Shown piece after piece: positions 16,275-24,933 of a stretch of 64,000 nucleotides of DNA. Location: assembly GCA_963765375.1 (NCBI GenBank), contig CAVXVZ010000011.1, positions 124,001-188,000 on the forward strand, given 5' to 3'. A program made the translations under genes and the position numbers. The notes beneath the pieces are model-generated. The model saw only the letters and a program-made list of their open reading frames with translations. It was not told the origin of the DNA and searched no databases. The first letter of the stretch is position 1. Each line of letters starts with the position of its first letter. Origin of the DNA: Roseiarcus sp963765375. Its GTDB lineage: Bacteria; Pseudomonadota; Alphaproteobacteria; Rhizobiales; Beijerinckiaceae.

Positions 16275-16853
16275 TCAGTCGGCGTCGACTTCCAGCGCCC
16301 TGTAGACCGATCCCCTGCCGATGCCTAGCGCATCGGCAATCTCAGTCGGCGTCCGGCCCTGAGATGACATGGCCCGCACTTGCGACGCCTTCAACGCCGC
16401 CGTCTTCGGCCTGCCCTTGTATCGGCCCTCGGCTTGCGCCTTGCGGATTCCTTCGCGCTGCCGCTCAAGCATCATCTCGCGCTCGAACTGCGCGAAGCCG
16501 GCGAAGATCGTCAGGATCAGCTTGCCGGTTGCCGACTTCGTATCGACCGTCTCGCCGCCGAGGTTCAAGATTCTCAAGGCGGCGCCATCATCGTCAATCG
16601 ACTCCAGCCGCTTGACGATCTCCCAAAGGCCGGTGGTCGAGCGGGCCAATCGGTCGACCTTGCAAACGACCAACGTATCGCCGCCGCGAAGATAGGCCAA
16701 CGCCCGGTCAAGCTCGATCCGCTCGCCGACGCTGGACGCCTTCTCGGCAAAGATGCGACCGCAGCCAGCGGCTTTCAAGTCACGCCTCTGCGCTTCCAAG
16801 CCCGCCTGTTGTTCGGCGGTCGACGTTCGCGCGTAGCCGATAGCCTGTCCCAT
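16275..16853 (-). CDS. Serine recombinase (resolvase/invertase family)
   Basis: 192 residues. N-terminal catalytic motif IGYARTSTAEQQAGLEAQ with the nucleophilic serine, then DTLVVCKVDRLARST and the conserved IFAGFAQFEREMMLERQREG helix; the C-terminus is a Hin-type HTH (RTPTEIADALGIGRGSVYRAL). Short spacing and length fit a small resolvase/invertase. Palindromes and repeated CGTCCA motifs upstream are candidate crossover sites. Confidence 0.92.
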   Translation of the reverse strand: MGQAIGYARTSTAEQQAGLEAQRRDLKAAGCGRIFAEKASSVGERIELDRALAYLRGGDTLVVCKVDRLARSTTGLWEIVKRLESIDDDGAALRILNLGGETVDTKSATGKLILTIFAGFAQFEREMMLERQREGIRKAQAEGRYKGRPKTAALKASQVRAMSSQGRTPTEIADALGIGRGSVYRALEVDAD

Positions 16854-16865
16854 TGTTGCGCCTCG

Positions 16866-17053
16866 TTAGCGTCCAAAAGGTCTAGGCTCCTATCTCACGG
16901 TGCGTCCACAATGTCAAGCGACCTTTTGGTCGCTTGATTCCGACCGATACGGACACGTCCACAGGGGCAGGGTCTACTGGACGCACGTCAACGAACGTCC
17001 GCAAACTCACAGAGAGAATCAGGTGGCGCCGACACTTGAATGTCGGCGCCACC
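16866..17053. promoter_or_regulatory. Candidate res/crossover or operator region of the serine recombinase
   Basis: The gap upstream of the recombinase (16854-17326) has CGTCCA-type repeats at about 16871, 16902 and 16947 and two perfect hairpins: TCAAGCGACC-TTTT-GGTCGCTTGA (16914-16937) and GGTGGCGCCGACA-CTTGAA-TGTCGGCGCCACC (17022-17053). The rest of the gap shows no gene. Confidence 0.45.
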
Positions 17054-17326
17054 ATCTAGGGCCGCCGATAGGCATACAGCGCAGAGCACGGCTCGCACAG
17101 CAGGCCGTCAGGTGGGTTGCTGCACTCCCGCCGCACTTGTACCTGCGGCGGGAGTATCGGACTCAGTCGGAGCCGTGGTGTCGGGCGGCGCAGACTTAGG
17201 TTGGACGCGCCTCCACGCCCCGGCCGCCGCCTCTCCAAACTGGCTCAAAACAAAAGGGCCGAAAATTTTTCTCCGGGGGCCTATGCGCTTCTCCAAATAT
17301 TTTTTGCAAATTACAAAAGGGCAGTC

Positions 17327-17659
17327 ATGGAACACCTAATCGAGATTACGGCGGTCAAGCACAAGTACACTGCCACCTATCGAGACGAGCGCATCGGCGA
17401 GTTTCGTGTCCCTGAGTGCGACGCCGCCCGCTACCTATTGGCGCATGGACTCGCCGCCCGCGACGACGTGCTCACGATCTCCCGGAACGGTTCGGCCGCA
17501 ATGATCGGCGGCGTCGGATGGCTCGCCGACAAGACGGTTCTCGAAGGCGAAAAGGATAGCCCGCGTTTCGCAAAATGGCGTCCGTTCGCGATGGCGGCCT
17601 CAGACAGGCCCGCCACGCCGTGCGGTAGCGCTCAGGAACCACAACTCGCCGCCGCCTAA
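17327..17659 (+). CDS. Hypothetical protein, first of a run of small element genes
   Basis: 110 residues from the ATG at 17327. The first half is beta-rich (MEHLIEITAVKHKYTATY, then DERIGEFRVPE); the rest is alanine/serine-rich. Codon usage is typical of the element. No family recognised. Confidence 0.6.
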   Translation: MEHLIEITAVKHKYTATYRDERIGEFRVPECDAARYLLAHGLAARDDVLTISRNGSAAMIGGVGWLADKTVLEGEKDSPRFAKWRPFAMAASDRPATPCGSAQEPQLAAA

Positions 17660-17762
17660 GCCCCATCCTGCCCTCTGACAGCCCCGGCCGCCTACGGGCT
17701 CCCACGCCCGGTGGGCGCGGCTGCGCCTACGGCCCCGCTCCACCCTTCCAACAAGGAACCCT

Positions 17763-18026
17763 ATGCGCACGCACACCATCCGCACCAATCAAATCGCGGC
17801 CGGCAAATACTGCCTCGGCGGCTCAGGCCTCTCAATTCTGTCGACCTCCACGCCCGTGAGAGACGCCGCGCTCGCGCTCCGCGAAGCTGGCCATCCCGAG
17901 TCCGACCTCATCGCGGTCGCCAGCGGCGAAGTCACCATCGTGCCTGTCAGCATCGGCTCGATCCTCCGTCCGCGCCCCGCTCCGCCGAAGTTCAATCCGA
18001 GCACTCAGGCGTGGGTCGAGCGCTAA
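17763..18026 (+). CDS. Hypothetical protein
   Basis: 87 residues, AAGGAACC before the ATG. The centre (ALREAGHPESDLIAVASGEV) suggests a small alpha/beta fold. It runs in the same direction as its neighbours, about 100 bp from each. Function unknown. Confidence 0.6.
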   Translation: MRTHTIRTNQIAAGKYCLGGSGLSILSTSTPVRDAALALREAGHPESDLIAVASGEVTIVPVSIGSILRPRPAPPKFNPSTQAWVER

Positions 18027-18099
18027 CCCTTCCGCGCTTGCATTCCGCGAGCGCCGATAACGCCGCCACCAGCGCGGCTCAAACTAGAGAGAAAAGCGA

Positions 18100-18408
18100 A
18101 TGCCTACCTTCAGAATGTTGCCCCCGATCAGCGTCCGCCAACAGACGATCACGGCGAACGGTCGCCCGTATTCCGGCGCCCCCGGCGCCGCGCAGGACGT
18201 GCCGGACATGGACGCAGGAGTCCTCGCCGCCAATGGTTGGATTCGGATCGGCCTGTCCGGCCCGACCACAGCGCGACCGTCGGCCAATCCGACCGTGACC
18301 CCGCCCTATACCGCCGCACCCGGCCTGCACTTTTACGACACGACACTCAACGAGGTCGTGATTTTCGACGGCGCGACTTGGCGGACCCCCGCTGGCGCAT
18401 CGGCATAA
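18100..18408 (+). CDS. Hypothetical phage-like protein
   Basis: 102 residues, glycine/proline-rich, with a C-terminal beta-strand pattern (GLHFYDTTLNEVVIFDGATWR) of the kind seen in phage structural or decoration proteins. This is a resemblance only; no family is assigned. Confidence 0.55.
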   Translation: MPTFRMLPPISVRQQTITANGRPYSGAPGAAQDVPDMDAGVLAANGWIRIGLSGPTTARPSANPTVTPPYTAAPGLHFYDTTLNEVVIFDGATWRTPAGASA

Positions 18409-18435
18409 CCAACAAATTCGACAGGAATACAAGCA

Positions 18436-19137
18436 ATGGCACTTTTGAAACCAAGGCCGAAGTCGGCCGCCCGCGACAAGCTCGACGGCGCCATCAAGGC
18501 GCGGGCCGCCGTCGCCGCGAAGCTGGCCGCCCTGACGGCTTCCATCGCCCGGCTCGGCCAGCAAATTGAGGCAGTCGGCCCGGCTCAGGACGCACTGGCA
18601 CGCTTCGATTCAGCGCAAAGCGCGAGGCTCTCCGCATGGGCGCAGGGCTCCGAGGCAGAAGTCCCCGAAGCGGACTGGGCGCAACGAGAGAAGCTGGAAC
18701 GCGAACTGGCTGCCGCCCGCGCAACTGCCGCATCGGCCGTCGCCGCGAAGGCCGGACTCGAAGCCCAATACACCGCCAAGGCAAAAGAGCTGCCGTCCAT
18801 CGAGATGTGGACGAGCGCCGAGATTGCCGAGATCGTCGCCGACGAGATTCCTCCGCTCGCTGAGGCCGCGAGGAAGATCGGCGCGGAACTGATCGCCGCC
18901 CAGCAACGGCTTATTGCGGCCGTCGATCTAACCAAGGGAATCTTCCAGAGCCTTCCGCCCGGCGAGGCCGCCGCGTTGGCGAACTCGGCGATGGTCAGGG
19001 TCTCAAAGGCCATGAGCGCGGCGCACGAAAAGCCGCCGCTTGACCCGGACAAGACCGAGGCTTCGCGCCGAGCGTGGCACACATTCGCGGCCGATCTTCG
19101 GGAAGACGCCTACGTTCTTCCAGCATTGGAGGCGTGA
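18436..19137 (+). CDS. Alanine-rich coiled-coil hypothetical protein
   Basis: 233 residues, predicted almost entirely helical. Heptad-like Ala/Leu repeats run over residues 12-115 and a second helical stretch covers about 130-200; it ends in a Trp-containing segment. No catalytic motif. It is followed after 2 bp by the next start, so it is part of an operon with 19140 and 19304. Confidence 0.6.
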   Translation: MALLKPRPKSAARDKLDGAIKARAAVAAKLAALTASIARLGQQIEAVGPAQDALARFDSAQSARLSAWAQGSEAEVPEADWAQREKLERELAAARATAASAVAAKAGLEAQYTAKAKELPSIEMWTSAEIAEIVADEIPPLAEAARKIGAELIAAQQRLIAAVDLTKGIFQSLPPGEAAALANSAMVRVSKAMSAAHEKPPLDPDKTEASRRAWHTFAADLREDAYVLPALEA

Positions 19138-19139
19138 CG

Positions 19140-19307
19140 ATGAGCGCCAAAGTCATACCGCTCGCCGATCAGGTCGCGGAGGTCTGGAAACAGGTCGAGG
19201 CCCTACCGTCGAGCGAGGCAAAGGCGAAGTTGCAAATCAAACTCGGCACCGTCGCAACCCGCTTGGCCCGTCAAATCTCGGCGAAGGCGGAGGCGAATAA
19301 GCGATGA
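19140..19307 (+). CDS. Small helical hypothetical protein
   Basis: 55 residues (MSAKVIPLADQVAEVWKQVE onward), amphipathic and basic at the end. It starts 2 bp after the previous stop and overlaps the next start by ATGA (19304-19307). Confidence 0.55.
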   Translation: MSAKVIPLADQVAEVWKQVEALPSSEAKAKLQIKLGTVATRLARQISAKAEANKR

Positions 19308-19615
19308 ACACCATTACCATCAAGCAACCCGAACCGGGCAATGAGCTTGTACGCCTCCTGAACTCGGGCCGGAGCGACGAACTCAACGTCGACGGCAAGT
19401 CCTATCGGCCCGACGCACGCGGCGCCTTCCACGTACCGCGCCGGCACGTCACGCGAGAGCTGCTGACAGTTGGCGCGTTCTATCCCGCGCCCCTCTCCAA
19501 AGCCGAGGGACTGTCAGACGTAGCAAGGGCAATCAACGCCCTGCCACGGGGCCGCGAGAAAGAAGCGTTGAACGCTGCGCTCGTCAACCTTTTCGAGGAC
19601 GCGCCAGACGCATAA
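19304..19615 (+). CDS. Hypothetical protein
   Basis: 103 residues. The middle part (DGKSYRPDARGAFHVPRRHV, then GAFYPAP) looks like a small beta barrel, and the end is helical and acidic. Translationally coupled to the upstream gene. Function unknown. Confidence 0.6.
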   Translation: MNTITIKQPEPGNELVRLLNSGRSDELNVDGKSYRPDARGAFHVPRRHVTRELLTVGAFYPAPLSKAEGLSDVARAINALPRGREKEALNAALVNLFEDAPDA

Positions 19616-19734
19616 CCGGGCTCCTCGGTCGCGATCATCTTCGGCGCGCCGAGTCGCAGGCAGCGGGCGGCGACCATTGGTTAGCGGCGCCGCCCGCACG
19701 CCTTCCAATTCCATCACGAAAGAAAGACCGAACA

Positions 19735-19977
19735 ATGCCATCTGACAGAAACATCTATTTCGGGCACTCGGACGCCCGTGCGACTGACGAGTACATTCGC
19801 TCGATAACGCCCGGTGCCACAATCACGACCGGGGCTATCCGCACGCTCTCGGACGCGGCGGCTGAGGCGCACGAGGCCATCGCTAAGACAAAGAGCACGC
19901 TCGCCGACCTCGAACGGCGAATCGCGTACCTCGAACGGACTAAGGCCGAGCATATGCGCTCGGGTCGTCGAGCGTGA
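19735..19977 (+). CDS. Hypothetical protein with C-terminal coiled coil
   Basis: 80 residues, GAAAGA upstream. The last ~40 residues are heptad-like (STLADLERRIAYLERTKAEH). A GTG overlapping its stop (19974) could start another small gene whose real extent I cannot define. Confidence 0.55.
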   Translation: MPSDRNIYFGHSDARATDEYIRSITPGATITTGAIRTLSDAAAEAHEAIAKTKSTLADLERRIAYLERTKAEHMRSGRRA

Positions 19978-20034
19978 AACCGAAGCCGAACGCCTTCCAG
20001 CAGCTTGTGAAGGCCATTCAGAAGGAAGCGCTTG

Positions 20035-20184
20035 ATGACCGACCCGACGAGCGTCGAGACGGCCGAACTCGCCCGCGCCATCCGCGCAAGGCTAAGACGA
20101 CTGCAACCAAACCGCTTCAAAGCCGCACTTGCCGAGCAGTGCGCGGCGGGGTTGATGGCGCCGGCCGGGTTAGTTCCTTGGTAG
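20035..20184 (+). CDS. Small hypothetical protein
   Basis: 49 residues (MTDPTSVETAELARAIRARL onward), helical and basic with two central cysteine/glycine turns. Overlaps the unresolved frame that begins at 19974. Confidence 0.45.
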   Translation: MTDPTSVETAELARAIRARLRRLQPNRFKAALAEQCAAGLMAPAGLVPW

Positions 20185-20382
20185 CGCCGGCCGCCTGTCA
20201 TTCGGGTCAGCGGCGCCGACGCCATAGGCGAGCGGTCTTTCTCCCCGTCCCCGCACTGACCGCCGGCGCTGTGTCACAGCTTGCGCGCCGGCGAGTTTCC
20301 CCTTCACGAGCGGCGCGGCCTTCCTTCGGAAACGGGGTGGTTCCCAGTCCCCCGCGCGGAACCCCCGCCCGTCGTGTCTCTA

Positions 20383-20529
20383 ATGATCCGCGATGGGTGG
20401 TCCTTTCCGCACACAGCGCTCAAATGCCGGGATCGAGGGTCCGGAGTCGACGTAGGGCGGCGCGACCGTGTAACGCGACCTCCGACCGTAACGCCCGAGG
20501 TCGCCATCGCGCTTATCGCGAGCGGGTAG
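20383..20529 (+). CDS. Small hypothetical ORF in the 20185-20739 gap
   Basis: 48 residues (MIRDGWSFPHTALKCRDRGS onward). Codon usage is only moderately coding-like. Apart from this I see nothing convincing in the gap. Confidence 0.25.
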   Translation: MIRDGWSFPHTALKCRDRGSGVDVGRRDRVTRPPTVTPEVAIALIASG

Positions 20530-20739
20530 CCGCCAGCGCAGCGAAGAGGTCAAGCGACCCAAAACCGAAAGTTGCGTGCGGTCCAAGAGACTTGCCTTTT
20601 GGTGGGCGAGCCACAATGTCTGGCGCGAAGGTGCAACAGGCTTGCGCCCAACGCGTATGTCGTGCGACGAAAAGTTGTGTGACCTCGAATTCCGTTGATT
20701 CGCTTGTCGTGTCGGCGGCGTGGTTTCGGGGAGGCGGAC

Positions 20740-21498
20740 GTGGCGGCGAGAAAATACAAGAGAGCGCCCATCGTAGAGGCGCTATGCGCCTTTAACTTTG
20801 ATCCAATATCCGAGTGGAATTTCACGGTACCGGGTAAACTACTCTCTGTCATTAAAGAAGAATACGCAGGAGAACCGCGGAATATTGCAATTCAAACAAT
20901 CGTATCGCCCGTCGGCGGCGCCCAAATTTCTAATGTCGGCTTCCAGAATGAAATAAGAGTGCAAATACCGAACCCCGATAATACTAGGATCGTTGTCGTC
21001 GGTAAAGACACAATTTCGCTGAGCGTTCTACAGCCTTATGAGGGGTGGGAACAATTTAAGCCGCGCATAGAGCGCGTGTTGTCTGCCTATTACAAAATCA
21101 ACCCCCCGAAGGGAGTCGTTCGCATAGGACTACGTTACATAAATAAAATATCGGTACCAGAAGCGAGAGCTAACGCTAGTGAGTATTTTAACGTCGTATC
21201 AGAATTACAAACTTCAGAAAACATCAATAAAACTGCGTTTCACTTGAACAATTTTATGCACAGATCAGAGTATATTATAGATAGCGATGCCAAAGTGGTA
21301 GTAACAAACGCTGGCCTCCTAACGCCGAACCCAGACAAATCAGAATATATCCTAGATATTGATACAATTTGGGACAAAACGCCAATTGAGGAACTCGGAG
21401 GGGTTATGGAAGTGGTCGAGATGTTGCACGCGCTGGAAGGCGGTTTTTTTGAAGGTATGATTACGAATAAGGCGAGGAGTGTGTTCGATGGGGACTGA
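20740..21498 (+). CDS. TIGR04255-like protein, first gene of an AT-richer operon
   Basis: 252 residues from a GTG with GGGGAGGCGGAC upstream. Features recalled for the sporadically distributed TIGR04255 family are present: the N-terminal basic YKRAPIVEALCAFNFDP, a central TISLSVLQPYEGWEQFKP strand-helix, and VVRIGLRYINKISVP. The family's biochemical role is not established. Base composition is much richer in A/T than the flanking island genes. The next gene overlaps by 11 bp. Confidence 0.7.
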   Translation: MAARKYKRAPIVEALCAFNFDPISEWNFTVPGKLLSVIKEEYAGEPRNIAIQTIVSPVGGAQISNVGFQNEIRVQIPNPDNTRIVVVGKDTISLSVLQPYEGWEQFKPRIERVLSAYYKINPPKGVVRIGLRYINKISVPEARANASEYFNVVSELQTSENINKTAFHLNNFMHRSEYIIDSDAKVVVTNAGLLTPNPDKSEYILDIDTIWDKTPIEELGGVMEVVEMLHALEGGFFEGMITNKARSVFDGD

Positions 21499-22378
21499 TT
21501 TGATTGTTGTTGGAACAATGCCCTTTCCTACCGTCCCGTGGGTTGTATCGAGACTTGATAACGAGGATGAGTATTACGTTTCAGAAAGTCTCGCTAGGGT
21601 CGCCTTGCCCACGATGAGGACTGACACTCCTGTGTCTTCGCCGCACGTATGGGGCGAAGATCGCGCGGAATACAGGATTGTTACAGGGACGACAGCGCCA
21701 GTGTCTATCAGTGGGCACGAATTCGACATCGATCTCGTCTATACAGGTTCCGCAAATAGCGGCATGCCCACAATGCCTACTCATTTTCCCCTGTTTGGGA
21801 GCACGGGGCAGGCTGTCAGTGACACGTTGAAAATCGGCTTCGGGAAATTGGTCGCCTCATTTGCCATCGCAACGCCAGTTACCGGACCTCTCGAAACCCA
21901 TTTCGGGGGTTTGGGTAGCAATCGCCTCCACAGTTATTACGGTGGTGTAAGTAACTGGAAAATAAGTAGCCGGATAGTGGAGCGGTTTGGTCGTACGCTT
22001 AAGCAAATGGTTCACGCCGAGTCCGTCATTGACGGATACGATCATCCTGCCGAACGTTTCCTGCAAGAGACATTCAAGCGTGAACCAGATGTCGCGAGGC
22101 AATGGTTTTGGTCGGCGCTCCGCGAAAATCACTCCCCGTCGCTAGTGGCCGATTCGCTGCGATTGTTGGGTCGAATTACTCCTGCGGACAGGAAATGGAG
22201 GTCACAGATTGCGGCAGAAGGATTGCGATCCCGTTCAAGTGAAGTGCGGGATGCGGCAATGCAGGCGATAGAATCTTGGGGTGATCCCGCATTGGCCGGA
22301 GTTTTGAAGCATCATCGCGAACAAACAAGATGGCTCCGTGAGTACGCCGATCAAATAATACAAGACCTTACCGGGTGA
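21488..22378 (+). CDS. Hypothetical protein with C-terminal HEAT-like helices
   Basis: 296 residues from an ATG at 21488 that overlaps the previous stop (AGGAG upstream). Residues 1-180 are beta-rich with no family I know; residues ~190-295 alternate helices (DVARQWFWSALRENHS, LVADSLRLLGRI, SEVRDAAMQAIESWGD), typical of HEAT/ARM scaffolds. Probably works with the TIGR04255-like protein. Confidence 0.6.
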   Translation: MGTDLIVVGTMPFPTVPWVVSRLDNEDEYYVSESLARVALPTMRTDTPVSSPHVWGEDRAEYRIVTGTTAPVSISGHEFDIDLVYTGSANSGMPTMPTHFPLFGSTGQAVSDTLKIGFGKLVASFAIATPVTGPLETHFGGLGSNRLHSYYGGVSNWKISSRIVERFGRTLKQMVHAESVIDGYDHPAERFLQETFKREPDVARQWFWSALRENHSPSLVADSLRLLGRITPADRKWRSQIAAEGLRSRSSEVRDAAMQAIESWGDPALAGVLKHHREQTRWLREYADQIIQDLTG

Positions 22379-22387
22379 AATTTCGGA

Positions 22388-22903
22388 ATGTTCCTCGCCA
22401 GAATGATCCAAATGGCCAAATGGCGGGCCGATGAGAGTCTCCCCGCTCGGTTCGTTTTGGCGAATGCTGTTTCAAACGATATCCGGCTAACAGGAAATAC
22501 GCTATCCGTGTGGGTTTGCGAAGCGAGCGACTCTCGCTCAATTGAAGACGTTGTTTTGGCTTTGGCGTCAACGAGGGATAGCGTCGCGAAGCTGGATGTT
22601 GTTTGGATCGAGGCGCAAGAGGTCAAGGGAATATTGATAGATATTAATGAAGTATCCGGCTCGTCACCAGTCAAGAACTTGAATGACCGACATCGTGATT
22701 TGAAAGGTATTGATATCGTTAAGTTGGTACGCTTGGTTCGCCGAATAGCTCAGGCTGTTGGGGCAGATAAATGTAGGCGGTTTACCGAAAAGCAGGTTCT
22801 GCAATTAATTGTTGCTGCAATTAACAATGGTAGATTGCTGCTAGATGATTTAAACGAAAAGATACAGAATCGGGTTAAGGTCGAACTGAGTAAGGCGAAA
22901 TAG
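22388..22903 (+). CDS. Hypothetical protein, third gene of the TIGR04255 operon
   Basis: 171 residues, starting 9 bp after the previous stop and sharing the AT-rich codon usage. The N-terminal half reads as a small alpha/beta domain (NTLSVWVCEASDSRSIEDVV, then KLDVVWIEAQEV); the C-terminal half is helical and basic. No family recognised. Confidence 0.6.
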   Translation: MFLARMIQMAKWRADESLPARFVLANAVSNDIRLTGNTLSVWVCEASDSRSIEDVVLALASTRDSVAKLDVVWIEAQEVKGILIDINEVSGSSPVKNLNDRHRDLKGIDIVKLVRLVRRIAQAVGADKCRRFTEKQVLQLIVAAINNGRLLLDDLNEKIQNRVKVELSKAK

Positions 22904-22924
22904 TATAGGGGCTTTTCGGCACAA

Positions 22925-23098
22925 GTGGGGCCGGCTCTCAGGACAGGGGCCGCTTCACTGGTACCGAGATGCCGGCTCACCCCCGCATCGCCCGAAGACC
23001 TCGCCGCTGCGCTCGCATTCGCGCTACGGTTTGCCGGTCACAAGCGGACGCATAACGCCGATGAGATCATGGCCGAGATCGTGGTCGAGCACGAATAG
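22925..23098 (+). CDS. Small conserved-type alphaproteobacterial element protein
   Basis: 57 residues from a GTG at 22925; the core SPEDLAAALAFALRFAGHKR followed by DEIMAEIVVEHE has the form of a small protein often seen in rhizobial phages and islands. It returns to the GC-rich composition of the element right after the AT-rich operon. Confidence 0.55.
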   Translation: MGPALRTGAASLVPRCRLTPASPEDLAAALAFALRFAGHKRTHNADEIMAEIVVEHE

Positions 23099-23166
23099 TG
23101 ACTTCCACGTGGCGGCCCTGTCCGGGCGGGGTTCTTTTATGCAGCGCCTCGGCCGCAAGGTCCCGC

Positions 23167-23355
23167 CTACTGCGGCGCCGGAGTGACTGCCGCCCCTTCA
23201 ATCACGTTGGCCATCAGACCTCGCGCATACTCGGCCTCTGCCATAGTCTCGTAGGCCAGCGAAAATAGCGGCCTGCCCTGCTCGCCCCTGACGACAAATC
23301 CCCAGCGGCCTTCGTGCCTATTCACGTCCTCGAGCTTGCAATTTTCGTGCGTCAT
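23167..23355 (-). CDS. Small hypothetical protein
   Basis: 62 residues from the ATG at 23355 with GGAGGG upstream, which is why I reject the longer frame to 23448. The sequence GRWGFVVRGEQGRPLFSLAY looks like a beta hairpin, followed by a helix. It is on the strand opposite its neighbours. Confidence 0.55.
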   Translation of the reverse strand: MTHENCKLEDVNRHEGRWGFVVRGEQGRPLFSLAYETMAEAEYARGLMANVIEGAAVTPAPQ

Positions 23356-23613
23356 TTTGGCCCTCCGGTTCGTTCTCACAGCCGCCTCAAGCCCGTCCCA
23401 TGGGAACCACTGCGCGGTGCCTCGCAGCAGCGCCGCCACGCCCGTCATTGCAGCGGCATAGGCATTCCAGCGCGCCTTGGCCGCCCCCCGCCGTCACCAT
23501 CCGTGTGCTCGACGCAGCCGGGCGCGAGGTTCATTCCGAGATCAAAGGCCGCGAGGCGGGGGCAATCGAATTTCGCCATAGCGAGCTTGGCCGCGTATCC
23601 CCATAATGAGCGA

Positions 23614-23817
23614 ATGGGTAAGCCTCAAACGAAATTCGAGCCGGTCCAGATGAAAGCCGAGCCAATGTGGTACGTGCGGATTACGCTCCCTCACGGCGAA
23701 CAAATCCATATTAACGAGTTCATCACGGAAGGCGAAGCACTGACTTGGATCGAGGATAAATCGACCTCTTGGCTCAAGAAGTATCGGGGCGGACGGTATG
23801 TGGATGATCCGTGTTAG
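23614..23817 (+). CDS. Small hypothetical protein
   Basis: 67 residues (WYVRITLPHGEQIHINEF, then EGEALTWIEDKSTSWL): one beta sheet and a helix, a layout common in small rhizobial proteins. The GC-rich ORF just upstream (23400-23606) ends in a similar strand pattern and may be a decayed relative. Confidence 0.55.
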   Translation: MGKPQTKFEPVQMKAEPMWYVRITLPHGEQIHINEFITEGEALTWIEDKSTSWLKKYRGGRYVDDPC

Positions 23818-23862
23818 TATGGGAAGCCCTCAAGAAGAGGCGCCAACGGGAAGGAAAACGCC

Positions 23863-24156
23863 ATGCCGATTTACGTCACGCTTCTCCGGTTCACCGAGAA
23901 AGGGATTCAACACGTCAAGGACACGGTCAAACGGTCGGAGGCTTACCGGAGCCGAGCCGAGAAGCACGGCGCGACGGTCAAGGAGATTATCTGGACCCAA
24001 GGCGCGCACGACATCGTAACGATTGTCGAGGCCCCCGACGACGAGACCGCTTCGGCTTTCATCTTAAGCGCGGATGAACTCGGCAATGTTCGCAGCGAGA
24101 CCCTGCGCGGCTTCACGGCTGCCGAAATGGAAAAGTTACTGGCAAAGGTCGACTAG
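23863..24156 (+). CDS. GYD-domain protein
   Basis: 97 residues. MPIYVTLLRFTEKGIQHVKD at the N-terminus and TQGAHDIVTIVEAPDDETAS match the ferredoxin-like GYD family (the Gly-Tyr-Asp motif reads GAHD here). The role is unknown; the fold is of the dimeric alpha-beta barrel type. AACGGGAAGGAAAA lies before the ATG. Confidence 0.8.
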   Translation: MPIYVTLLRFTEKGIQHVKDTVKRSEAYRSRAEKHGATVKEIIWTQGAHDIVTIVEAPDDETASAFILSADELGNVRSETLRGFTAAEMEKLLAKVD

Positions 24157-24582
24157 CGACTTTTCATCGCGCCCGCTCCGGTTCTCCACAGCGGGCGCTT
24201 TTGCGCTTGCACCGGCGCGCACAAGCTGCAATCTCGGACTCGGCGCGAGGATTCGACCCCCTCGATCCGCGCCAACGCACCGGCGCCGCCGTCGCACCGC
24301 GGCGCCGGTGCCCCAACTTCATTCTTCCGAGCCTCACAGGGAAGGCGGCCAGCGGCCATCTCGCGGTCGGCGAGGGGGATAGAATGACACCAGCGACGCC
24401 CGATCCCCGCCCTTGGCCTCGTATACCCACCTCGCACGGGACGCCAGTTTTTTGCGGCCGAAGCGAGATTCCTGTTGCGGGTCACTAGCAAGCGTGTGCT
24501 TATCGGTCAGGTGTTCGAGGCACCAGACATCCGCTCCGCTCCGCTACGACTTCGCCGAGAGGTTCCCTTTCGACAGGCTGAC
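24157..24582. other. Region without a recognisable gene
   Basis: Overlapping frames on both strands are GC-driven and none has a convincing start. A T-arm-like string at 24245-24262 does not complete a tRNA. Confidence 0.4.
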
Positions 24583-24933
24583 GTGACCCGCGCGGCGCGG
24601 GGCGCGGCCGCCGCCGGGGCTCTCTCCGTGCATGACGTTGCGGGTCGATGGGGCTGCTCGGATCGCCACGTTCGCGGCCTAATCTCCGAAGGCCGCTTGC
24701 AGTCCTTCCGACTCGGGCGGAAGCTAATCCGTGTACCGATGGACGCCGTCGTGGAGTTTGAGCAATGCGGGCCATGCGAATCGTCGCCTTCAGGGGAAAG
24801 TACGCCGCCGAGTTCACCGAAGACGGAAAGCGTCGTCGTCGCTCCCTTGGGACTGACGATCCGGGCGAAGTGGAGTCCAAGCTCCTTGACCTTGGCGCGG
24901 AAATCGAGGCCCGAGGCCGCCCTGCGGTTGTGA
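24583..24933 (+). CDS. xis: Excisionase-like HTH protein
   Basis: 116 residues from a GTG at 24583. ALSVHDVAGRWGCSDRHVRG followed by LISEGRLQSFRLGRKLIRVP is the winged-helix excisionase domain; the tail is serine/proline-rich. It overlaps the integrase start by 169 bp in another frame, an arrangement common in alphaproteobacterial islands, and should set the direction of recombination. Confidence 0.75.
   Translation: MTRAARGAAAAGALSVHDVAGRWGCSDRHVRGLISEGRLQSFRLGRKLIRVPMDAVVEFEQCGPCESSPSGESTPPSSPKTESVVVAPLGLTIRAKWSPSSLTLARKSRPEAALRL

Noticed and set aside
19974..20795. 273-residue open frame from the overlapping GTG
   Set aside because: Only the first ~20 residues look coding; the remainder is an arginine-rich artefact, and the frame at 20035 fits better.
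24170..24275. T-arm-like string suggesting a tRNA
   Set aside because: No acceptor stem or anticodon arm could be paired with it on either strand.
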